NCBI GenBank assembly: GCA_013044265.1
Contig: JABEUQ010000226.1
Location: forward strand, 1 to 37,697
Length of the DNA stretch: 37,697 nt
Direction of reading: 5' to 3'
Origin: Acidimicrobiaceae bacterium
Lineage (GTDB): Bacteria; Actinomycetota; Acidimicrobiia; Acidimicrobiales; RAAP-2
The notes under the pieces were generated by a model. The model was not told the origin of the DNA. It ran no database searches and was given only the letters and a program-made list of their open reading frames with translations. Made by a program: the position numbers and the translations under genes. Below are positions 8,617-17,788 of the stretch, piece by piece (position 1 is the first letter of the stretch; every line of letters begins with the position of its first letter).

Positions 8617-8751
8617 GTCGGCGCTCGCTCGCTCGCGAGGGAGAACTCTGCGCCTTGGTGAAGATGCTCGAGCCCTGCCACATCAACTCTAAAATCGCGG
8701 TCACGGGCCGAGTCACCCGGCGCACGTCGCCCAGACATTAGCGTCACTAGC

Positions 8752-9912
8752 GTGACTTCACTTTCGCCCGACGAGCCCAACGCAGCACCAGCCGCCGACA
8801 CTCGGCGTGCGCGCATTATCGAACGCGCCAACGTGAACAATGTCCCATTGAACACAATCTTGGTGACGATCTTCGTGATCGTGGCCGTCTTCTTCGCCAG
8901 CAAGTTGCTCTACCGACTGCGGGACCTCATCTTGCTCCTCGTAGTGGGTGGCTTCATAGCATTGATCCTCAATCCCATCGTCGTGCGACTCCAGAAATGG
9001 GGCATCAAGCGTCGGGGTTACGCCGTGCTCATCGTCGCCTTCGTGGCGGCGATCACCTTTTGTCTCTTAGCTTTTGCCTTCGGCTACCCGCTCGTAAACG
9101 GCTTAACCCACCTGGCGAACAACCTGCCGACCTACGTGAATAATGCCGAGCACGGTCAGGGCTGGATCGGACATCTGATCTCCAAGTACCACGTGAATCA
9201 ATGGGTCAGCGCCAACTCAGCCAAGTTGGTCACCTTCGCCAATGGACTCTCTAAGCCCGCGCTGGCCCTGGGTAAGGGTGCAATCTCGATGCTCATCTCA
9301 TTGATCACCCTGTTCGCATTCGTCATTCTGCTTCTACTCGAGGGTCCCAAGATCCGTAACATCATCCTGATCTCACTGTCGCCCGAGCGGGCCCGACGCG
9401 CCCAGGAATTCGGTGCCCTCATTTCGAGAGCCGCCATTGGTTACGTGGTGGGCAACCTGATCTTGTCTGTCTCCGCCGGTGTTGTGGTGTACGTAACACT
9501 CACATTGACCCACGTACCCTTCGCACTGCTCTTCTCTCTCTGGGTCGTTTTAGTTGACTTCTTACCCCAGGTCGGCGGCGCCCTCGCGGGCATCCCAGTC
9601 GTCCTCTTCGCCTTCGTGCAATCAACCTCGGCGGGGGTAATAACCCTGATTGTCTTCGTGGTCTACACGTTGCTGCAGAACCACGCTCTGTACCCCATTG
9701 TCATGAGTCGGGCCATAAAACTCAACCCATTGCTGGTTTTCCTGTCGATCTTGATCGGTGCCGAATTGGGCTCTTGGGTCGGGGGATCCTTTGGCGGACT
9801 CGTCGGTGTGATTCTCGCCATTCCCATGGCTGCCGGGATTCACGTCATCGTCACACAGTGGTGGGAATCGAGTCGCCCCGCATCGCAACGCACACCCCAG
9901 AAATCCGACTAG
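8752..9912 (+). CDS. AI-2E family transporter (PF01594-type permease)
   Basis: A 386-aa polytopic membrane protein. About 40 hydrophilic residues precede a pair of helices (about 36-75), then a third helix, an extracytoplasmic loop and four or five further helices to about 370. The family hallmark is the late region with [22 protein letters not shown] and the [22 protein letters not shown] segment. Members include TqsA/YdiK-type exporters and Na+/H+ or K+ antiporter-like proteins, so 'AI-2 exporter' must not be assumed. The GTG start follows tnaA by about 170 bp in the same direction, so an indole- or amino-acid-related efflux role is conceivable but unsupported. Its stop overlaps the convergent PEBP gene by 4 nt. 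Confidence 0.88.
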   Translation: MTSLSPDEPNAAPAADTRRARIIERANVNNVPLNTILVTIFVIVAVFFASKLLYRLRDLILLLVVGGFIALILNPIVVRLQKWGIKRRGYAVLIVAFVAAITFCLLAFAFGYPLVNGLTHLANNLPTYVNNAEHGQGWIGHLISKYHVNQWVSANSAKLVTFANGLSKPALALGKGAISMLISLITLFAFVILLLLEGPKIRNIILISLSPERARRAQEFGALISRAAIGYVVGNLILSVSAGVVVYVTLTLTHVPFALLFSLWVVLVDFLPQVGGALAGIPVVLFAFVQSTSAGVITLIVFVVYTLLQNHALYPIVMSRAIKLNPLLVFLSILIGAELGSWVGGSFGGLVGVILAIPMAAGIHVIVTQWWESSRPASQRTPQKSD

Positions 9913-10439
9913 AGCTCCTCGTAGGTCCCCACTATCACCGCGCGCGCCACGCTGTGTAAGAACAGATTGAACCCCAAATACGCGGGCGACGCATCCTCGG
10001 GCAAACCAAGACTCTCGACGTCGACTGCGTGCACGACAATGAAGTAGTGGTGCGGACCATGGCCCGAGGGCGGGGCGGCTCCCACGTAACCCCGCGTACC
10101 GGCATCATTACGCAGTTGCAGTGCGCCGTCGGGAAGACCCGCTCCGGACTGATCTCCTGCGCCCGAGGGCAAAGTAGTTGTGACAAGGGGGATATCAGCG
10201 ACCGCCCAGTGCCAAAAACCTGAGGCCGTTGGCGCGTCGGGGTCGTAAACGGTAATCGCGAAACTCTTGGTGATCGAAGGAAAGTCCGACCACGCGAGTT
10301 GCGGTGAAATATCTCCTCCACCCGAGCCCATCATCCCGCTGACTTGAGCCATGGCCAAAGACTGACCATCGGCCACGTCGCTCGACATGAGCGTAAACGT
10401 GGGGATCTGAGGTAGTTCCTCGTAAGGGTTGCGGGTCAT
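9909..10439 (-). CDS. YbhB/YbcL-type phosphatidylethanolamine-binding (PEBP) protein
   Basis: A 176-aa cytoplasmic protein of the bacterial Raf-kinase-inhibitor-like family. Signature stretches are [30 protein letters not shown], the [16 protein letters not shown] loop that forms the ligand pocket, and a late HAVD. The molecular role of bacterial members is largely unknown. I chose ATG 10439 because GAAGGG precedes it by about 8 nt, instead of the GTG further upstream. It is single, convergent with the permease to its left, and bounded on the other side by a decayed region. Confidence 0.88.
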   Translation of the reverse strand: MTRNPYEELPQIPTFTLMSSDVADGQSLAMAQVSGMMGSGGGDISPQLAWSDFPSITKSFAITVYDPDAPTASGFWHWAVADIPLVTTTLPSGAGDQSGAGLPDGALQLRNDAGTRGYVGAAPPSGHGPHHYFIVVHAVDVESLGLPEDASPAYLGFNLFLHSVARAVIVGTYEEL

Positions 10440-10540
10440 AGGTGGCGCCCTTCTAGTCAGAGCCACTCTCGTCGAGAGTGAGCGAATACGCGCGAGCCTA
10501 ACGGCCCGGCAAGCCCAAAGCTGTCGAAAGGACCGTACGA

Positions 10541-10551
10541 TTTTTTTTTTT
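10541..10551 (+). other. Homopolymer run of 11 T
   Basis: An unbroken T11 tract stands in otherwise GC-balanced non-coding DNA about 100 bp upstream of the PEBP gene. No stable hairpin directly precedes it on either strand, so I do not call it a terminator. Confidence 0.7.
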
Positions 10552-10694
10552 AGATACCCAGCGCCATCGGGACGTTTGATTCCGTTGAGAATAACAGGGT
10601 TGTAGTTACTGGGTATCCGGCAGTTGCGGATGGTTTCCGGTCTTCCACGGTTCGAGACATTCGTTGGGATGGAGGTTGAGTAGTCTCAGAGTGA

Positions 10695-10973
10695 CGAGGT
10701 GACAAAGATGAACCCAGTGGAGCAAGCATCAGCGAACTCAAAGAGCAGGGGGCGGACTGGAGCAATGGTGTCGGGTTCACGGGGGCGGTGGGCCTTCTGG
10801 CTATCGCCACGTTCTGGTCATTGGCCAACTTGTGACTCATGGGCTGGTCTTGGTGGACAGCGGTGACAATCCTGGTCCTGTTGCTAGTCATGACAATCCT
10901 TGGTGCCCGAGCACGAACCAATCGAGTGACACGACGCCCTGGGGACATGTCGCCAAGTGATTGTCGCAACTGA
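10695..10973 (+). pseudogene. Remnant of a small two-helix membrane protein
   Basis: One frame read through a TGA at 10833-10835 gives about 91 residues: a hydrophilic start (SISELKEQGADWSNG), a hydrophobic helix (GAVGLLAIATFWSLANL), the stop, then a second helix (WWTAVTILVLLLVMTILGA) and a basic tail (RARTNRVTRR). No usable start codon precedes the first helix in this frame. The arrangement looks like a decayed short membrane protein. A TGG or CGA codon turned to TGA would explain the stop. I cannot name the family, and chance hydrophobicity is possible. Confidence 0.35.
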
Positions 10974-11039
10974 TACAGCCCGGGCTGTCACCGAGGAGCG
11001 ACAGCGCTGTGGGTGCTTCAATCGTGGTTGGCCAAGCAC

Positions 11040-11420
11040 TGCGTCTCTCATCACAATAACGACGGGAGGACCGTCGAGGGAACCAGAACGCCGACGACCC
11101 GTTGACCCCGCGTGCCGGTGTCCACGCACTCGAACTGACGCCGCTGGCGACTTCGGCGAGCGCCCGTGCGGCCTGGTGGACCGTGAAGTCGAAGTGCCTT
11201 GGAATGGCTGGACCCAGGTGCGCGGCGAGGTGGCTCTCGCAGGCATCGCATTCGCGCGGGCCGTCGAGCAACTGACGAGCCAGCGTCCTCGTGAAGCGGT
11301 GGCGCGTCCCGTTATCCGGGTAGCAGAAGAAGAGTTGCCAGCGCGCGCACCCTTGCGCCCATTAGTACCGCCGCGCACGACGCGAGAGCGCGGGTGGCGA
11401 GGACACGCGGGAAGACCCTC
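11040..11420 (-). pseudogene. Decayed zinc-ribbon transposase-like fragment
   Basis: On the minus strand, pieces of one protein lie in successive frames. The first (about 11414-11343) reads LPACPRHPRSRVVRGGTNGRKGAR, a zinc-ribbon start like those of IS transposases. After a shift, the next piece (about 11340-11125) reads WQLFFCYPDNGTRHRFT, completing the ribbon, followed by RECDACESHL and a helical part HQAARALAEVASGVS. A third frame then gives DGPPVVIVMRDAVLG, resembling the start of a catalytic domain. At least two frameshifts make it non-functional. The track ORFs on both strands here (10884-11378, 10888-11271, 10957-11547) are pieces or shadows of this remnant. The IS family is uncertain and I found no terminal inverted repeats. 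Confidence 0.5.
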
Positions 11421-11681
11421 GCGCGCACCACTGCCGACGGATCGACCTGTTATTGCTGAAACTTACTCGAACTACATACTTATTATTGTCAACGGAATCA
11501 AACGCACTACGCCACCACTGAAAAGAAAATCCACCAGGGTCAACTGATCAGCGCATAAGGAATTAGTCGGAAGCTCCAACCTGATCGGATGGCTCGGTGA
11601 CAATGGTGCACCGTGCGTTCTGATTGAATTTTCAACAGTCTGGAGGGACGAGGTGGTCCTAGTCACTAACCTTGTCGAGAC

Positions 11682-13367
11682 GTGGCCATCCTGATTGATT
11701 TGCAAAATGTCTCCCTCGAGGGTGCCGAACGAACGATATTGAAGGGCCTCTCGCTGACCGTCTCGAGTGGCGACCGCATTGGCGTGGTGGGCATCAACGG
11801 AGCGGGCAAGTCCACTCTGCTGCGCATCATCGCCGGGACGCTGAGCCCAGACGGTGGTCAAATTCGGCGCTCGAAGACTCTTCACGTTGGGTACCTCGAA
11901 CAGATTCCCGAATTACCCGACGGCACCGTGCGCCACGCCCTGGGCAGCGGCTGGGAGATTGACGCGGCCCTTGACCGCCTCGGTATGCTCGACGCCGCCG
12001 ACATCTCAACCACCCATCTCTCGGGTGGACAGCGTAAGCGTGTCGCTTTAGCCCGTCTCTTCTCCCAGGCCCACGACGTAGTCATTCTTGACGAGCCCAC
12101 TAATCACTTGGACCTCAACGCCATCTCGTGGTTAGAAAATCAAATCTCCTCTTTTCGCGGTGCCGTCATCTTGGTGAGTCACGACCGTTTCCTACTCGAT
12201 CAAGTGACCACACGCATGATCGAAATCGACCGCGGCGTCACGTACGTGCACGCCGGCGGGTACTCGAAGCTCCTGGAAGCACAAGCCGAGCGCGAGGCCC
12301 AAGCTCAGAGTACTGAACAGGTCCGACGTAACCTTGCCCGCCATGAACTCGCGTGGCTCCGTCGCGGCGTCAAGGCTCGTTCGACCAAGCCCCAGGCACG
12401 AATCGACGCGGCGAACCGGCTCCTTTCCACGCGACCCGAGGCCGCCGCACGTGACGGGTCGCTCGACTTGAGCATCGAAACACCGCGCCTCGGTAACACG
12501 GTGATCAAAGCTCACCAGGTGTCCTTCGCCTACCCCGGCGCACGTGAGGTTCTCAAGAACGTCAACCTCGAACTCGGTCCCGGCGACCGGGTGGGTATCG
12601 TAGGACCCAACGGAGCGGGCAAGTCGACGTTCGTCAACATCCTCGCCCAGCAAAATGAGCCCACCGCGGGCACTCTCAAACATGGTCCGACCGTCGTCGC
12701 ATCGTATTTCGAGCAAGGAGACGGCGATATCAACTTGGACCTGACGGTGCAAGAACTGGTGGCCGGGCCCCAGGGAATACCCGGCTCACTCGCCGACGTG
12801 GCCCTTATGAAGAAGTTCTGGTTCTCCGGTGCGCTTCAACAAACCCGGGCTCGTGAACTCTCCGGTGGCGAGCGCCGACGCCTCCAACTCCTACTTGCAC
12901 TGGCCAAGCATCCCAACGTGTTGTTCTTGGACGAACCCACGAACGACCTCGATCTCGAGACCATCCGCCTCCTCGAGGACTTCCTCAGCCAATGGCCCGG
13001 CACGCTCGTCGTCGTCAGCCACGACCGAACCTTCCTCAGTCGCACCACGGATCGACTTCTCGAAGTACACCCCGACGGTTCCATCAAGGACATCCCGGGC
13101 GGTATCGACGCCTGGATCGCGCGGGTTGCGGGAGTGTCCCTTACCCCCGAGGGAGTCGAAGACACTCCCTCGGGGGTCTCCAAGGGCCGTCTCCTGCGCG
13201 ACGCGGAAAAAGATATGCAGCGTCTCGAGCGCAAACGCGCGACCCTGGGAGACAAGATCGCCGCCAGTCCTAATTATCTCGAACAGGCGCGTCTCGGAAC
13301 GGAACTCGAGCAAGTCTTAAAGGACCTGGCCGTCGCCGAGGAATACTGGCTAAGCCTGGCTGACTAG
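11682..13367 (+). CDS. uup: ABC-F family ATPase, Uup-type
   Basis: A 561-aa soluble protein with two ABC ATPase domains and no membrane segments. Domain 1 has Walker A GINGAGKS (about 38), signature LSGGQ and Walker B VVILDEPTNHLD. Domain 2 has GPNGAGKS (about 310), LSGGE and VLFLDEPTNDLD. The inter-domain linker carries the ELAWLRRGVKARSTKPQARID motif region characteristic of Uup, and the last 70 residues are a charged coiled coil as in Uup. ABC-F proteins act on ribosomes; Uup has also been linked to DNA metabolism. The start is GTG 11682 with a weak ribosome site. A perfect 14-bp inverted repeat lies inside the gene between domain 2 and the coiled coil. It converges with the nucleoside hydrolase gene, overlapping 4 nt. 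Confidence 0.9.
   Translation: MAILIDLQNVSLEGAERTILKGLSLTVSSGDRIGVVGINGAGKSTLLRIIAGTLSPDGGQIRRSKTLHVGYLEQIPELPDGTVRHALGSGWEIDAALDRLGMLDAADISTTHLSGGQRKRVALARLFSQAHDVVILDEPTNHLDLNAISWLENQISSFRGAVILVSHDRFLLDQVTTRMIEIDRGVTYVHAGGYSKLLEAQAEREAQAQSTEQVRRNLARHELAWLRRGVKARSTKPQARIDAANRLLSTRPEAAARDGSLDLSIETPRLGNTVIKAHQVSFAYPGAREVLKNVNLELGPGDRVGIVGPNGAGKSTFVNILAQQNEPTAGTLKHGPTVVASYFEQGDGDINLDLTVQELVAGPQGIPGSLADVALMKKFWFSGALQQTRARELSGGERRRLQLLLALAKHPNVLFLDEPTNDLDLETIRLLEDFLSQWPGTLVVVSHDRTFLSRTTDRLLEVHPDGSIKDIPGGIDAWIARVAGVSLTPEGVEDTPSGVSKGRLLRDAEKDMQRLERKRATLGDKIAASPNYLEQARLGTELEQVLKDLAVAEEYWLSLAD
13143..13177 (+). repeat. Perfect 14-bp inverted repeat inside uup
   Basis: ACCCCCGAGGGAGT and its exact complement flank a 7-nt loop, within the codons joining the second ABC domain to the C-terminal coiled coil. 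A stable mRNA hairpin is expected. There is no T-run, so termination is not obvious. Confidence 0.85.
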
Positions 13368-14293
13368 TCCCGATAAGCGGCGAGTCGTTCACGCAACAAC
13401 GAACGGAACCGATCGTTGTCGACCGACACTCCCACCCGTACGTGATTCCGAGCGTGCTCGCGTCGCCGATCAATGAAGGTGGCACCACGCGAGTGCACGC
13501 CCTCCACTTCGACGGCCAGACGCACGCCCTGCTTTTCAATGGCGCGGGGATCGAGCAGCTCGTACACCGCCATCGCGTCGTGCATGATGACGTCACGATT
13601 GCCGTACCAGCGATCATGGAACTGGGCGTAGGGCTCGAGCATCGCCGCCGTGCGTCGACCGACCTCGGTGCCTAGTCCATTGAAGTAGGCCAAGTCGTCG
13701 TCATTCAAGAACGCCTGGTGCGTGAGATCAAGGGGCATGAGCGTGATGCGCCAAGCTGCATCGAAAACCACACGCGCTGCCTCGGGGTCAGCCCAGATGT
13801 TGAACTCCGCGGCCGGAGTGACGTTTCCCTGGAAGGACGCGCCGCCCATGATGACCAGGTGCTCCACTCGTTTGTCAATGCCGGGGTGACGCTGCAACAG
13901 AACTGCGAGATTAGTGAGGGGACCAATCGCCACGATGCTGAGTGGACCCTCCTCGATCAGTTCAGCCATGAGTTCAACGCCGTCGCGCGGGTCCAGGGCC
14001 ACCGCGGGTTCGTCCCACTGGAGGTCGCCCAGTCCGTCGTGTCCGTGCACCACACTGTCCTCTCCAAGCGGTTCACTTAGGGGCTGCGCACAACCAGCGG
14101 CGACGGGGACGTCATAACGCCCCGCCAGCGCCACGATGCGACGGGCGTTGAGCGCAGTTTTCTCGAGGGGCACGTTGCCATTCACTGTCACCACGCCCAC
14201 CACGTCGATTTCGGGACTCACTAGAGCGAGCAGAATCGCGACGGCGTCATCCACGCCCGGGTCGGTATCAATTAAGACGCGAGTGCGAGCCAT
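13364..14293 (-). CDS. Nucleoside hydrolase (inosine/uridine-preferring type)
   Basis: A 309-aa cytoplasmic enzyme that cleaves ribonucleosides to base and ribose using a bound Ca2+. The family signature DTDPGVDDA is at about 9-17, with VNGN, the HGHDGLGD loop, the MGGA stretch, AEFNIWADPEAA and the C-terminal HDAMAV active-site segment. Base preference (purine, pyrimidine or both) cannot be read from these. It is the last gene of the operon: its start lies 22 nt inside the ribokinase gene, which argues for translational coupling, and the ribose it releases is the ribokinase substrate. The stop overlaps the convergent uup gene. Confidence 0.92.
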   Translation of the reverse strand: MARTRVLIDTDPGVDDAVAILLALVSPEIDVVGVVTVNGNVPLEKTALNARRIVALAGRYDVPVAAGCAQPLSEPLGEDSVVHGHDGLGDLQWDEPAVALDPRDGVELMAELIEEGPLSIVAIGPLTNLAVLLQRHPGIDKRVEHLVIMGGASFQGNVTPAAEFNIWADPEAARVVFDAAWRITLMPLDLTHQAFLNDDDLAYFNGLGTEVGRRTAAMLEPYAQFHDRWYGNRDVIMHDAMAVYELLDPRAIEKQGVRLAVEVEGVHSRGATFIDRRREHARNHVRVGVSVDNDRFRSLLRERLAAYRD

Positions 14294-15126
14294 TGCTGTA
14301 CCTCTTCCGTGGTTGGTAGTGACCCTTGGGCGCCGATGGCCCGGGTGGCCAACGACCCGGCCGTCACCGCGAAACGCAGGACTTCCAGGGGCGTATCGTG
14401 CTGCAGATACCGCGAAGCGTAGGCGGCGCAGAACACGTCGCCCGCTCCCACCGTGTCAATGACGTCCACGACCGGCGGCTTCGCCTCAGCCACGATCTCG
14501 CCGAAGGAGTAGTGCGCCGCACCGCGCGAGCCCATGGTCACCACGCAGTGCGCCAACTCACGCATATCGAGGCTCCGGGCCTCCAGTTCATTCGCAATGA
14601 CCACGGCGCAACGTCGCAACGTCGACGCAGAGACCGGTCGAGCGGGAGCGACGTTCAAGATGAGCGACGAGGTGCGACGCGCTAATTCCTCCACGGTGTC
14701 GGCCGAGACCTCCATTTGCGCCAGCACCACGTCGAAGGGGTCGAGATCCACCTGGGCCAGATCCAAATCCGTGTTGGCGCCGGGCGCGACCACAATCTCA
14801 TTCTCGCCTGCCGCATCGACGGTGATGAATGCCGTACCCGTTGGTCGCTCGCTACGTTGCACCAGGGAAGTGTCAGCACCATGTCGCGCCAGTGTCGCCA
14901 GGAGCCACTCGCCCATCTCGTCGCGTCCCACGCACGAGACCATGGCGGTGGCAACTCCCAACCGAGCGAGCGCGGCCGCCTGATTCGCTCCCTTGCCACC
15001 AGGCAACCGCTCAACATCGCTGCCTAGGACCGTCTCGCCCGGGATAGGCAACACGTCGCAGCGAACTACCAAATCCGTGTTCATACTGCCCACCACCGCG
15101 GCCCGCAGTCGGGCCGAGTCGCTCAT
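14272..15126 (-). CDS. rbsK: Ribokinase (PfkB family)
   Basis: A 284-aa sugar kinase predicted to phosphorylate ribose at O5 with ATP. PfkB marks are GSMNTDLV near the start, the substrate loop GGKGANQA (about 43-50), and the catalytic DTVGAGD with following FCAAYA (about 224-234). The protein is slightly shorter than E. coli RbsK, with no missing motif. It overlaps the binding-protein gene upstream by 4 nt and the nucleoside hydrolase downstream by 22 nt. That context supports salvage of ribose from nucleosides imported by the ABC system of the same operon. Another PfkB substrate, such as a nucleoside itself, is less likely. Confidence 0.88.
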   Translation of the reverse strand: MSDSARLRAAVVGSMNTDLVVRCDVLPIPGETVLGSDVERLPGGKGANQAAALARLGVATAMVSCVGRDEMGEWLLATLARHGADTSLVQRSERPTGTAFITVDAAGENEIVVAPGANTDLDLAQVDLDPFDVVLAQMEVSADTVEELARRTSSLILNVAPARPVSASTLRRCAVVIANELEARSLDMRELAHCVVTMGSRGAAHYSFGEIVAEAKPPVVDVIDTVGAGDVFCAAYASRYLQHDTPLEVLRFAVTAGSLATRAIGAQGSLPTTEEVQQWLALAS

Positions 15127-16142
15127 GACGCTGGCAGGAACTTATTCGTGTAGTACGACGAAGGTGCCGGCACTTTCGAGATCAATCCAATGGACTTCAG
15201 CGCGTTCGACAGCGTGGTCCACTGCGCATTCGTCTCGACGAAGTACTTACCCGCAGTGTTCTTCAAGAAAGGAATCGTCAACTGCCAGCCCGAGATGTTG
15301 TACGCGTTGGTGTATCCACTCGCCGGGTAGGTCGTATCGAACAGTGCGGCCGCCTTCGTCGGGTTGGCGACCGCCCAGGCGGTCGCCTTAGCGATCGCAG
15401 ACATGAAGCCCTTCAAGTTCGATCCACTCGACGCCGCATAACTCTTAGTGGTGGCGTAGTCCCAAATTGGGATGTTTGGTGCCCCCACGGCCGTACCGAG
15501 CAACTGACTAAGTTGGCCCTTGACCTTGGCCCCTTGGAAGCCAGGAATTTCGTAGTTGGTGGTCGAAGTGGAGAAGTTGACCTTGCCCGCCAACAACCAC
15601 GTGGTGTCGATCGCATTGGGCTCGACCTTGATGTTCACCTGTGACGTGGTGAGTCCCGCACGCTTCAAAACGAAGGGCAGCATGGCCTCGGTCCAGGTGT
15701 CGCCGTAAGAGAAGATGCTCTTACCCTTGAGCTCACTCTTCAGGTTCGCCGCCGTGAGCTTGACGCCGGGCTTCGCGAAGATTGCCCAGTTGTTACTCAT
15801 CGAATAGTTACCGATGGAGACAATCGGCACCTTCTTTTCGACAGCCACGCCCATGTCCGTGGTCGTTACGAATCCCACTTGCGCCGAACCGGTGGCGAGC
15901 ATGAGCGCCGTGGAGGATGTGTTGGAGGGGAAAACGACTTTGACGTTAAGTCCGGCCGCACTGAAGAAACCTTCCTTCTGCGCCACGACGACAGGGATCA
16001 ACTCGAAGTCGGGTCCCGGAAAGTCGTAGGCAAAGGTGACGGACTTGAGCGATGTCGCCCCCGACGCACCGCTCGAGAGCGTTACCCCCAAGGTCACCAG
16101 TGTGGCGGATAGGGCCAAGGCCCCGGCTAGACGCAACTTCAT
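15123..16142 (-). CDS. ABC transporter substrate-binding protein, NMT1/THI5-like
   Basis: A 339-aa secreted binding protein. It begins with a Sec signal (MKLRLAGALALSATLVTLGV...SSGASGATS) and has no lipobox Cys, so how it is retained at the membrane is unclear. The mature part matches the SsuA/THI5 fold: FPGPDFELIPVVVAQKEGFF near the start, the ligand-loop region VFPSNTSSTALMLATGSAQVG, then two lobes to the end. The family binds pyrimidine precursors, riboflavin, sulfonates and other small molecules. The nucleoside hydrolase and ribokinase downstream suggest a nucleoside-like ligand. I chose ATG 16142 because AGGGGAA precedes it by a few nt. The permease gene lies 36 bp upstream. Confidence 0.87.
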   Translation of the reverse strand: MKLRLAGALALSATLVTLGVTLSSGASGATSLKSVTFAYDFPGPDFELIPVVVAQKEGFFSAAGLNVKVVFPSNTSSTALMLATGSAQVGFVTTTDMGVAVEKKVPIVSIGNYSMSNNWAIFAKPGVKLTAANLKSELKGKSIFSYGDTWTEAMLPFVLKRAGLTTSQVNIKVEPNAIDTTWLLAGKVNFSTSTTNYEIPGFQGAKVKGQLSQLLGTAVGAPNIPIWDYATTKSYAASSGSNLKGFMSAIAKATAWAVANPTKAAALFDTTYPASGYTNAYNISGWQLTIPFLKNTAGKYFVETNAQWTTLSNALKSIGLISKVPAPSSYYTNKFLPAS

Positions 16143-16178
16143 ATGTATTCCCCTTTGCACTTCACCGTTGTCAAGAGG

Positions 16179-17009
16179 TTACTGGTCACCCTCAGGTGTC
16201 GCAATGTCGCGGCGACGCCAGCGTCGAACCGTGGTACGACGTAACCATGGAGTGGACACCACCTCAAGACCGACCACGGTCAAGAACCACGCCACACCGA
16301 TTATCGCCATCAGCAGAGTGATGCCATAGACGGCGGGAGAATTGAGGTTCGATTCGGCGTGTTGGACGTAGAGAGCCAGCGACGACCCAGTGTTCCCCAC
16401 CTGCTCCGGAGAAGCTAACTCTCCAATGAACGCCCCGGTGATTGCGTATGTCGCACCGATCTTGAGTCCGCTGAACAGTGGTGAGACCGTTGCGGGGACC
16501 TCGATTTGAATAAACGTGCGCCATCGCGAGGCGCCGTAGACCTTGGCCAGGTTGAGCAGGTCATGATCCACGTGGCCGAGTCCATCGATGACGCTGACCG
16601 TCACCGGGAAGAACACGATCCACACCACGATGGCGATGATGGGCTTCACCGAGCCGAAACCGAGAATTGCGGCGAGCGGAAAAGCAATGACAATGACCGG
16701 TACGGCTTGCGAGAGCACCAGCGAGGGGTAGAGCAATTTCTGGACGAAGGGGATCTTGGACATGACGACTCCGAAGAAGATCCCGATCAGGGCCCCCAAG
16801 AAAAACCCGAAGACCGTCTCTTTGATGATCTGCACCACCAACGGCGACAGAAGCGACCAATTATCGCTCACCGCCCGGATTGCGTCGAGGGGTCGCGGTG
16901 CAATATATCCCTGCACGTTAAAAATGACGACGACCGCCTGCCAGAGCAAGAGCAAAATGGCGAAGGACGCCACTGGCAAGATCACCTTGGCGAACGTCTT
17001 TCGATTCAT
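16179..17009 (-). CDS. ABC transporter permease (SsuC/ThiX-like)
   Basis: A 276-aa inner-membrane protein with about six helices. The first lies at about 8-30, and the core permease domain spans about 75-255. The ATPase-docking (EAA) loop is visible as YGASRWRTFIQIEVPATVSPLFSGLKIG. The family is the one serving taurine, nitrate, sulfonate and pyrimidine-precursor uptake. Its start overlaps the stop of the ATPase gene by 4 nt, and the binding-protein gene follows 36 bp downstream, so the three form one importer. Confidence 0.9.
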   Translation of the reverse strand: MNRKTFAKVILPVASFAILLLLWQAVVVIFNVQGYIAPRPLDAIRAVSDNWSLLSPLVVQIIKETVFGFFLGALIGIFFGVVMSKIPFVQKLLYPSLVLSQAVPVIVIAFPLAAILGFGSVKPIIAIVVWIVFFPVTVSVIDGLGHVDHDLLNLAKVYGASRWRTFIQIEVPATVSPLFSGLKIGATYAITGAFIGELASPEQVGNTGSSLALYVQHAESNLNSPAVYGITLLMAIIGVAWFLTVVGLEVVSTPWLRRTTVRRWRRRDIATPEGDQ

Positions 17010-17764
17010 CGCTCACCCCCGTGCAGCAGGTGCATGATCTGACTCTTCAGTGCAACGAAGGTCGGGTCGGTCAAGACGTCCAGACCACGTGGACGCGCGA
17101 GCGGGTTTTCCAAGTCCGCCACGATGCGCCCAGGACGTGGTGACATCACCAAGATTCGATCGGACAAGAAGATCGACTCGTCGACATCGTGTGTGATGAA
17201 TAACACGGTCCGCCCCGACTCACGCCAAACGTCGAGTAACCACCGCTGCATGTCGAGTCGTGTTTGCGCGTCAAGAGCCCCGAAGGGTTCATCGAGTAAC
17301 AAGAGTTGCTGATGAGTCACCAAGGTACGCATGAAAGCCACGCGCTGACGCATTCCGCCTGATAGAGCCTTGGGGTAATGATCCAAGAACTCTCCTAGCC
17401 CGTACCTCTGGGCGATTCCTCGGGCTTCGGCGCGGTCAGCCTTAGTGACCTTGCGAGTCAGTCGCGCAGCCATGGTGATGTTGTCCTCGACGCTGCGCCA
17501 AGGCACCAGCAGATCCTTTTGCAGCATGTACCCGACGTGACCCGTGGCGCCGATTACGTTACGTCCCTGCAGGAGGACCTCGCCCGCGTCAGGCGCGAGT
17601 AAACCAGCGATGACGTTGAAGAGGGTCGACTTGCCACACCCCGATGGGCCAACAATGGACACGAATGACCCGTCGTTAATTTGTAGGTCAGTCGGCGCCA
17701 AGGCCACCTTGTCAGCGAAGGTCTTCGTGACGGCCGAGAGAGCGAGGAGGGCCGGCGAAGTCAT
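17006..17764 (-). CDS. ABC transporter ATP-binding protein (SsuB/ThiZ-like)
   Basis: A 252-aa cytoplasmic ATPase energising the importer encoded by the next two genes. Motifs are Walker A GPSGCGKST, Q-loop MLQKDLLVPW, signature LSGGMRQRVAFMR, Walker B LLLLDEPFGALD and the H-loop ITHDVDES. It is the first gene of the five-gene operon. The ORF extends to 17818, but the ATG at 17764 (MTSPALLALSAV) fits the family's usual N-terminus; GAGGGG lies immediately before it. Two short inverted repeats lie upstream and could be operators. Confidence 0.9.
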   Translation of the reverse strand: MTSPALLALSAVTKTFADKVALAPTDLQINDGSFVSIVGPSGCGKSTLFNVIAGLLAPDAGEVLLQGRNVIGATGHVGYMLQKDLLVPWRSVEDNITMAARLTRKVTKADRAEARGIAQRYGLGEFLDHYPKALSGGMRQRVAFMRTLVTHQQLLLLDEPFGALDAQTRLDMQRWLLDVWRESGRTVLFITHDVDESIFLSDRILVMSPRPGRIVADLENPLARPRGLDVLTDPTFVALKSQIMHLLHGGER

Positions 17765-17788
17765 CCCCTCAATGTAGCCCTGGGCTCT

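Noticed and set aside
10957-11547. 196-aa ORF on the plus strand
   Set aside because: Arg/Pro-rich with no family features; it is the shadow of the minus-strand transposase-like remnant.
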